Shown in pieces: positions 58,549-64,000 of a stretch of DNA of 64,000 nucleotides. A program made the translations under genes and the position numbers. This stretch comes from Terricaulis sp. (GTDB taxonomy: Bacteria > Pseudomonadota > Alphaproteobacteria > Caulobacterales > Aquidulcibacteraceae): positions 744,001-808,000 of the forward strand of contig JANPZV010000005.1 of assembly GCA_024707365.1 (NCBI GenBank). The letters are read 5' to 3'. Every line of letters starts with the position of its first letter. Position 1 is the stretch's first letter. The notes beneath the pieces were generated by a model. That model was not told the DNA's origin and ran no database searches. It worked only from the letters and a program-made list of their open reading frames with translations.

Positions 58549-59278
58549 GGCCGCACACCGGACAGGCAGGATCGCGTTTTAAACTCACGGTGCGGGCTTC
58601 TCCTTGCAGGCCGTCAAACAAAAGGATGCGCCCGCTAAGGGGCGCGCCGGCTTCGGCGATCAGCTTGATCGCTTCCAGCGCCATCATCGCGCCGATCACG
58701 CCGGTGAGCGCGCCGACGATCCCGACAGCCGCGCAGGTTTCCGCATCGGGCGGTGTTTCAGGCACAAAACAGCGATAGCAGGGGCCGGGCGCGGCGAACA
58801 CGCTGACTTGCCCGTTCCAGCGGCCCACCGCGCCGGAGACAAGCGGAATTCCAAGCGCGCGCGCGGCTGCGTTCACCGCAAAGCGCGTGGAGAAATCATC
58901 CGTGCCGTCGAGCACGACATCCACGCCTTCAAGCAAGGCGCGCGCGTTTTCCGGCTTCAGCCGCATGTTGCGGGTTTCGATTTCAACATGCGGGTTGAGC
59001 GCGGCGAGCGCTGCGGCGGCGGCTTCGGTTTTTTGCGCGCCGACATCGGCGGTGGTGAAGATCACCTGCCGCTGCAAGTTCGAGAGCGCGACCGTATCGT
59101 CGTCAATCAAAAGCAAGCGGCCCACGCCCGCGGCGGCGAGATAAAGCGCGACAGGCGCGCCGAGCCCGCCCGCGCCCATGATCGCAACCCGCGCGCGGCC
59201 AAGCGCCTGCTGGCCGGGGCCGCCGATTTCCTTGAGCATGATATGGCGCGCATAGCGCTCGCGTTCGTCTGCGTTCAT
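58541..59278 (-). CDS. moeB: MoeB/ThiF-family adenylyltransferase
   Basis: This E1-like enzyme adenylates the C-terminus of a sulfur carrier such as MoaD or ThiS. Blocks: YARHIMLKEIGGPGQQALGR, the ATP motif VAIMGAGGLGAPVALYLAAA, RLLLIDDDTVALSNLQRQVI, FTTADVGAQKTEAAAAAL, DGTDDFSTRFAVNAAARAL. The Cys pairs CYRC and CPVC bind zinc. 245 residues. It lacks a rhodanese domain. The start at 59278 has the family N-terminus MNADERERYARHI. Confidence 0.88.
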   Translation of the reverse strand: MNADERERYARHIMLKEIGGPGQQALGRARVAIMGAGGLGAPVALYLAAAGVGRLLLIDDDTVALSNLQRQVIFTTADVGAQKTEAAAAALAALNPHVEIETRNMRLKPENARALLEGVDVVLDGTDDFSTRFAVNAAARALGIPLVSGAVGRWNGQVSVFAAPGPCYRCFVPETPPDAETCAAVGIVGALTGVIGAMMALEAIKLIAEAGAPLSGRILLFDGLQGEARTVSLKRDPACPVCGHE

Positions 59279-59329
59279 GGGCGCTGGCCTAGCAGGGAAC
59301 AGGCGCTGGCGCGAGCGCGTTGGCGTCTC

Positions 59330-59852
59330 ATGCGGTACATTGATGAAAGCCTCGCTCCGGGCGAAGAGATTTTTGCAGCGCGGCCGCTGGCCGGGGCTGT
59401 TCTGGTTTGGCGCGTGGACGGCGCTGGTCGTGCTGGGCATCGCCATCGTCGGGATTTTCATTTTCCTGCGCGCGGCCGTCATCATGAACACCACAGATTT
59501 CGCGGTGACGAACAAGCGCGTGATCCTCAAGCGCGGCTGGCTGAACCGGCGCACGCAGGAATTGGCTGTGGGCTCGATCGAGGGCGTGGCGCTGGACCAG
59601 AGCTTTTGGGCGCGGCTTTGGAATTATGGGCATGTGGTTGTCACCGGCACGGGCGAAGCGGTGATCCGCTTTCCGGCGATGGCCGATCCGGTGGCGTTCC
59701 GCCGCGCGATCGAAACCGCGCGCGCGGGCCAGCGCGAGGTGCATCTGGCGGCGGAAGATCGCGAAGCGCTGGCGCGCGCGGCCAATGACGTTGAGCCAGA
59801 ACCCGCGCCGCGCACGCAGCGCCGGCGCAGCTTCATCGGCCTCTGGAATTAG
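59330..59852 (+). CDS. Bacterial PH-domain membrane protein, frameshifted
   Basis: The start MRYIDESLAPGEEIF at 59330 and, after a one-base shift in a T run (59370-59374), RGRWPGLFWFGAWTALVVLG lead into a membrane segment and a bPH domain (VTNKRVILKRGWLNRRTQEL, AVGSIEGVALDQSFWARLWN, VVVTGTGEAVIRFPAMADPV). About 174 residues. Proteins of this kind sit in the inner membrane with a PH-like domain facing the cytoplasm; function unknown. Divergent from moeB. Confidence 0.8.
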
Positions 59853-59927
59853 CGCGCCACAAAAACAAGGCCCGCCTTGCCAAAACGCCGGCTTTGCGGA
59901 GCGCGCGGCGCGGCTTAGGTTTGCGCC

Positions 59928-60620
59928 ATGCATATTTCGGACATGATCGGGCTTGCCGTATTCCTCATCTGCTGGGTGGGGTATGAGCCGTTGCGGCTGC
60001 GGCTGATGGGGCTGTTTGGCGATTCCTGTATCAACCAGGACATGTATCCGGTGCGCGAGGCGTGGCTGCGGGAATTTCTGCTGCGCGAAAACCGCATCAT
60101 GGATGTGAACCTGCTTGGCCATTTGCTGAGCTCAGCTTCGTTTTTCGCCTCCACCAATCTGCTTTTGATCGCCGCGACCGCGGGCGTGCTGTTTGGCGGG
60201 GAGGCGATGCAGCAAAGCCTGCAGCAGCTCGAAATCGCCGCGTCCGCCAGCCTTTGGCTGATGGAGGCGAAGATCGCGCTTGTCACCGTGACGCTCTCGC
60301 GCGGGCTGCTGGATTTCATCTGGTCGATCCGGCAGCTGAATTACAGCCTCGCGGTGCTGGGCGCGGCGCCCGATACAAAAGCGGTCGAAAAGCACGCGGC
60401 GTTTGTGAAAGGCGCGGCCGATGTGCTGCACCCGGCGTTCTCAGCCTTTAATCGCGGCGTGCGCGCTTATTACTTTGCGCTGGCGGCGGCGGCGTGGATC
60501 ATCAGCCCTTGGGCCATGGCCATTGGCGTGGTGTTTGCGGTGTTTGTGCTGCTGCGCCGGCAATTGCGCAGCCAGGCCGCGCGCGGCATTCACGCGGTGA
60601 GCCGGCTGACGGCCGATTAG
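59928..60620 (+). CDS. DUF599 family membrane protein
   Basis: 230 residues with about four membrane helices: [44 protein letters not shown] continuing, [20 protein letters not shown], and [20 protein letters not shown]. The sequence [15 protein letters not shown] is the DUF599 signature. No function is known. Its stop overlaps that of dut. Confidence 0.85.
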   Translation: MHISDMIGLAVFLICWVGYEPLRLRLMGLFGDSCINQDMYPVREAWLREFLLRENRIMDVNLLGHLLSSASFFASTNLLLIAATAGVLFGGEAMQQSLQQLEIAASASLWLMEAKIALVTVTLSRGLLDFIWSIRQLNYSLAVLGAAPDTKAVEKHAAFVKGAADVLHPAFSAFNRGVRAYYFALAAAAWIISPWAMAIGVVFAVFVLLRRQLRSQAARGIHAVSRLTAD

Positions 60621-61076
60621 GAGCGGCCGGTTGAGCCAAAGCCGCCGGCGCCGCGCGCGGTGGCGGAAAGCGCGGGCACAATTTCCCACGCTGCTTGCGT
60701 GACGGGCGCGATCACCATTTGCGCGATGCGCTCTCCGCGCTCGATCGTGAACGGCGCATCGCCCAGATTGATCAGCAGCACCTTCACTTCGCCGCGATAA
60801 TCTGCGTCCACCGTGCCGGGCGTGTTGAGGCAGGTGATCCCGTGCTTGAAGGCAAGGCCTGAGCGCGGCCGGATCTGCGCCTCGTAATCGCCCGGCAGCG
60901 CGATGGCGAGCCCGGTGGGCACAAGCGCGCGTTGGCCGGGCGCGAGCACAAGCGGCGCATCAGCCGGCACGGCGGCGCGCAAATCCATGCCGGCGCTCTG
61001 CGCGGTTTCGTAGGCGGGCAGCGCCAGCCCCTCAAAAATGCGGCAGCGGGGTGACATGGATGGTGATCGTGCTCAT
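60617..61076 (-). CDS. dut: dUTP pyrophosphatase, frameshifted
   Basis: dUTPase removes dUTP and makes dUMP. Motifs I-V are present: [23 protein letters not shown]; the uracil loop [30 protein letters not shown]; and the C-terminal [12 protein letters not shown] arm. The conserved start [14 protein letters not shown] lies in another frame, broken at an A5 run (61034-61038, on the plus strand); joining gives [18 protein letters not shown]. About 153 residues. Stop shared with DUF599. Confidence 0.95.
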
Positions 61077-61134
61077 GGCCGCTGGGTGAGGCGATTCGCG
61101 CTTGGCGGCAAAATGCGGGTTGATCCGAAGGCGG

Positions 61135-61162
61135 AATCATATAAGTGATGACTTATATGATT
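61135..61162 (+). promoter_or_regulatory. Perfect palindromic operator for the SRPBCC-ArsR unit
   Basis: AATCATATAAGT (61135-61146) and ACTTATATGATT (61151-61162) are exact reverse complements with a four-base spacer. This lies 27 bases upstream of the SRPBCC start and 59 bases upstream of the dut start, in the divergent promoter region. It is the size and type bound by ArsR dimers. Confidence 0.7.
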
Positions 61163-61188
61163 GGCATATATGATCGCAGGAGCACGCC

Positions 61189-61823
61189 ATGGCCGAAGAT
61201 ATCGCCCAAATGATCGGCGCGGTGACGCGCGAGGTGCGCGACGCCGAGCGCGACGGGCAAAAAAGGTGCGCATCGTGTTCGCCGCGCGCGATTACGAGAC
61301 AGATATTGACGATCTCTGGGACGCCATCACCAATCCCGAGCGGCTGCCGCGCTGGTTCGCGCCGGTGACGGGCGATTTCAAATTGGGCGGGCGGTTTCAG
61401 ATCAAGGGCAATGCCGATGGAGCCATCACCGCGTGCGCGCCGCCGCATACGCTTGCGCTCACCTGGGAATTTGCCGGGCAATTGAGTTGGGTGGAGGTTG
61501 CGCTCAGCCCAGCGGGCGCGGGCGCGCGGCTTGAGCTGCAGCACATTGCGCCGATTGATCCGCATTGGGCGCAATACGGGCCGGGCGCGACGGGCGTGGG
61601 CTGGGAGCTGGGGCTGTTCGGCCTTGCCTGGCATCTGCGCGATCCTAGCGCGCAAAAGCCGCCGGAAGCGGATGCCGAATGGCTCGCTTCGGCGGACGCA
61701 AAACGCTTCATCGCGCTGTCGAGCGCCGCCTGGGGCGAAGCTGACATCGCAAGTGGCGCAGAGGATGCGCCCGCGCGCGCGGCGGCGGAGGCGACGCGGA
61801 AATTCTATAGCGGCGAAGCCTGA
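61189..61823 (+). CDS. SRPBCC/AHSA1-domain protein, frameshifted
   Basis: The start MAEDIAQMIGAVTREVRD is in another frame from the rest, split at an A6 run (61259-61264). The domain reads VRIVFAARDYETDIDDLWDA, ITNPERLPRWFAPVTGDFKL, GGRFQIKGNADGAITACAPP and LALTWEFAGQLSWVEVALS, the AHSA1-like hydrophobic-ligand fold. CAGGAG precedes the ATG. The ArsR gene follows with a one-base overlap, a very common pairing. Confidence 0.85.
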
Positions 61824-62152
61824 TGCACGCCTTTGACGTGCTCGGTGATCCGGTGCGGCGGCGCATTCTCGAATTGCTGGCCGAGGGCGAGCATGCTTCG
61901 GGCGAAATCGTCGCGGTGATCCAGGCGGAGTTCGGCATCAGCCAGCCGGCGGTGTCGCAGCATTTGAAGGTGCTGCGCGAAAGCGGCTTTGCGCGCGTGC
62001 GCAGCGAGGGGCCGCGCCGGCTCTATGAAATGGACGCAGCGCCCTTCAAGGACGTAGATGAATGGGTCGGCCGCTTCCGCGGTTTCTGGAGCCACAAACT
62101 CGATGCGCTGGCCACAGAGATCGCGCGCGGAAAAAAGAAGCGCAAGGGCTAA
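61823..62152 (+). CDS. ArsR-type transcriptional regulator
   Basis: 109 residues: FDVLGDPVRRRILELLAEGE, HASGEIVAVIQAEFGISQPA, VSQHLKVLRESGFARVRSEG, PRRLYEMD. This winged helix has no CxC metal motif in helix alpha-3, so it belongs to the metal-independent subgroup that pairs with AHSA1 proteins. Its operator is probably the palindrome at 61135-61162. The stop overlaps that of the convergent hydrolase. Confidence 0.92.
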   Translation: MHAFDVLGDPVRRRILELLAEGEHASGEIVAVIQAEFGISQPAVSQHLKVLRESGFARVRSEGPRRLYEMDAAPFKDVDEWVGRFRGFWSHKLDALATEIARGKKKRKG

Positions 62153-63516
62153 GGCGGCGGCGGCGGCGCTTCAGCCAATCCAGCGGGATGCACCTCCGCG
62201 CCCGCATTGCGCGCGAAGGAAAGGTCGCGCGTGTTGATCCACGCGCCCACTTGCAGGAAATAATCGCGCACATGGCCGATGCGCGCCGGCGCGCCTTCGG
62301 GGGTAGGCGCGAGCTGGATCATGCCATGATCGGCGTTGGGATAGATCGCCAGATCGATCGGCCGGCCATTGGCTTGCAGCGTGTGCAGGCGGCGAATGGT
62401 TTCCTCGGGCGGGGCTTCGGCATCCTCCGCGGCGATCATCCAGAATTGCGGCGTGTCGAGGCTGGGCAGCACCGTCATCGGCTCATACTCCCATGAGGTG
62501 CCGATATCGTGCATCGGGCCGATGAGACGCAGCAAGAATTCCGGATAGGGCAGCATCTGGCCGGTGAATTCACCGCGCACTGCGCCATACCAGGGCTCGC
62601 CGCGATAAAGCGCGCGCAGGCGATCAAACTCAGCGAAGCCGCTGCGGAAATTGCTGGCCATGATAGCGCCGGCGGCGTCCGAAAGCGCGGTGGCGCGCGC
62701 TTGCTCTTCAGCGCCAAAGCCTGCTTCGGCGAGATCGCGCATCACCTGGCCTCGATCCTCGGCAAGCGCGCCCTCCGCGAGACCGAAGAGCACGACGACA
62801 AAATCGACGTTTGTTTGGCGCGCAGCGATCGGCCCGATCCAGCCGCCTTGGCTGGCGCCGACGAAGCCCGCGCTGCTGATCCGATCGCCCGCCAGCGCGC
62901 GCGCTTGCGCCAGCGCGGCGATTGCATCGCCCGCGAGCACATGGAAATCCTGCGTGTACGCGCCATCAGAGCGGCCAGTGCCGCGCTTGTCGTACACAAA
63001 AGACGCGATCCCCTGCGCGGCGAGCAGGTAGGGCATCGCGTTCGAGCGAATGGCCGACCAGCGCTCAGAGCCGTGGATGTGCACCGCGAGCGGCGCGCGC
63101 GCGACGCCGGCGGGCCAGATCAGGCGCCCGGCAAAGCTGAGCCCGTCATGCTCGAAGGTCACGTCCGTGACCTCAAGCGGCTGGCGCGCATAGGCGATAA
63201 GCGCGCCCTCCAGGCCAAGGCGCAGCGCGCCATCCTCGCAAGCGCCGAGTTCGATCGCGGCGCCATCGCTTTGCCCGGTCCAGCCGCGCGTGGTGCGCCA
63301 GCTATCGCCGTCAGCCTCCACCGCGCCTGTCTCGCCATTGTCCTTGCGCCAGCGGTACCCGCCGCTGGTGAGCGGGGTAAGCGCGATCGCTTGGCCCTCG
63401 GCGCTGCGGTAAAGCCCGGTGCGGCAATCAATCGACGCAACCGGCAGGTCGCGCGGTTCGCCCGCGCAGGCGGCAAGCGTGAGGATTACGCAAAGCGTGA
63501 AGGCTCTCAATATCAT
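62149..63516 (-). CDS. Alpha/beta hydrolase lipoprotein
   Basis: 455 residues with a lipoprotein signal (FTLCVILTLAAC). The N-terminal part is a beta-rich extra domain; the hydrolase part has APLAVHIHGSERWSAIRSNA, YDKRGTGRSDGAYTQDFHVL, the Ser in GFVGASQGGWIGPIAARQ, FWMIAAEDAEAPPEETIRR and the His in YPNADHGMI. It resembles esterases and peptidase S9-like hydrolases attached to a membrane. Substrate unknown. Confidence 0.85.
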   Translation of the reverse strand: MILRAFTLCVILTLAACAGEPRDLPVASIDCRTGLYRSAEGQAIALTPLTSGGYRWRKDNGETGAVEADGDSWRTTRGWTGQSDGAAIELGACEDGALRLGLEGALIAYARQPLEVTDVTFEHDGLSFAGRLIWPAGVARAPLAVHIHGSERWSAIRSNAMPYLLAAQGIASFVYDKRGTGRSDGAYTQDFHVLAGDAIAALAQARALAGDRISSAGFVGASQGGWIGPIAARQTNVDFVVVLFGLAEGALAEDRGQVMRDLAEAGFGAEEQARATALSDAAGAIMASNFRSGFAEFDRLRALYRGEPWYGAVRGEFTGQMLPYPEFLLRLIGPMHDIGTSWEYEPMTVLPSLDTPQFWMIAAEDAEAPPEETIRRLHTLQANGRPIDLAIYPNADHGMIQLAPTPEGAPARIGHVRDYFLQVGAWINTRDLSFARNAGAEVHPAGLAEAPPPPP

Positions 63517-63588
63517 GGAAGGATAGATGCCATGATCATGGGAGACGATGCGTGCATTGATCGTGTTTCGAGGTGAATTCGTCGCGGA

Positions 63589-63814
63589 TTAGCCGAACAT
63601 GAGCATCGAGCCGAAGAGGCGGCGGAGCGGCCTTATCGCCGCGCACACAGCGCCAAGCAGCGCCGCCGGCGCCAATGCGACAAGCGCCGCATTGCGCGGC
63701 GCGACGTCGAAAGGCGCCGCTAAGAACAATCGTGACGACGAAAAGCGTCAGCCAAAAAACCAAAAGAAACGCAAAGAGCCCAAGCGTGCGCGGATGCCGC
63801 TCGCGCTCCATCAT
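63589..63814 (-). CDS. Small membrane protein, frameshifted
   Basis: The start MMERERHPRTLGLFAFLLVF continues as one helix, LTLFVVTIVLSGAF, and after a one-base shift near 63703-63712 a second one, NAALVALAPAALLGAVCAAI, with the basic end RPLRRLFGSMLMFG and a stop at 63589. About 75 residues, two membrane helices. It is coupled to coaBC by an ATGA overlap. No family is recognised. Confidence 0.6.
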
Positions 63815-64000
63815 CCGCGCCCGGCGCTTTTGCCGGCGAGGGTTTCGCTGATGCGTTGAGCGAGCTTCTGCGCGACCGCTGCTTTGCTCATCAGCGGCCA
63901 GGTTTCGGCGCTTTCGCGGGTAATGAGCAGGATCTGATTTTTGTCCCCGCCCATCACGTCGCCCGAGACATCATTGGCGAGGATCCAATCGCAGCCCTTG
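63811..64000 (-). CDS. coaBC: CoaBC C-terminus (phosphopantothenoylcysteine synthetase), partial
   Basis: The last 62 codons read KGCDWILANDVSGDVMGGDK, NQILLITRESAETWPLMSKA, AVAQKLAQRIS and stop at 63811. This is the CoaB end of the bifunctional enzyme that makes 4'-phosphopantetheine (K.CDWIVANDV is diagnostic). The rest is outside the window on the right. Its TGA overlaps the ATG of the next small gene. Confidence 0.9.
   Translation of the reverse strand, partial: KGCDWILANDVSGDVMGGDKNQILLITRESAETWPLMSKAAVAQKLAQRISETLAGKSAGRG

Noticed and set aside
1-64000. CRISPR arrays, rRNA genes, complete tRNAs or insertion-sequence transposases
   Set aside because: None seen: no regular spaced direct repeats, no rRNA-like stretches, only the 3' half of tRNA-Gly, and no DDE or Y1 transposase motifs.

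Overview
The window looks like a chromosome segment of a GC-rich alphaproteobacterium, most likely in or near the Hyphomonadaceae/Caulobacterales. This rests on the gene order rimP-nusA-ylxR-infB-rbfA-truB-rpsO-pnp, a fabA-fabB pair with a separate fabI, a PodJ-type N-terminal motif on a long coiled-coil protein, and large TonB-dependent receptors. It is an inference from gene content; no rRNA is present to confirm it.

Positions 1-8949 are the right part of an integrated mobilisable island. From the inside outwards it carries a putative nucleotide/DNA-base modification cassette (an Nmad2-like protein, a multi-domain MazG protein and a protein resembling the helical domain of 5-hydroxymethyluracil DNA kinase), a VirD2-like relaxase, two unknown small proteins, a HicA-HicB toxin-antitoxin pair and a tyrosine integrase. 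It ends at a 45-nt copy of the 3' half of tRNA-Gly(GCC), 8905-8949, which I read as the displaced attachment site. The island's left end and an intact tRNA-Gly should lie before position 1.

Positions 9000-28500 hold an SDR remnant, a GMC oxidoreductase, tesB, a secreted nuclease, a long coiled-coil protein, the prkA-yeaH-spoVR stress operon, a PIN/AbrB toxin-antitoxin pair with its operator, a Pif1/RecD-like helicase, a cytochrome c lipoprotein, a Cys/Met-metabolism PLP enzyme, an aldehyde dehydrogenase and trmB. Positions 28523-38946 are the transcription/translation operon. It begins with a promoter and a leader that contains an intrinsic terminator, then rimP, nusA, ylxR, infB, a lipoprotein gene, rbfA, truB, rpsO and pnp. 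Positions 39035-44076 hold fabI, a PadR regulator with its operator, DUF2218 and fabB-fabA. Positions 44326-64000 hold an SH3 protein, a D-2-hydroxyacid dehydrogenase, a LuxR regulator, two TonB receptors (one histidine-rich and probably for zinc, next to a candidate Zur box), a GH13 glucosidase, PhoD, hydrolases, a MoeB-like protein, dut, an ArsR-SRPBCC operon with a perfect palindromic operator, and the C-terminus of coaBC.

Two patterns run through the whole window. First, about 29 single-base frameshifts interrupt otherwise normal genes, including essential single-copy ones (nusA, infB, pnp, dut, fabB), and many lie in homopolymers. This points to residual indel errors in a long-read assembly rather than gene decay. 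Genes are annotated here across those breaks. Second, intergenic spaces carry several families of palindromic repeats, some present in two or three copies in this window alone.
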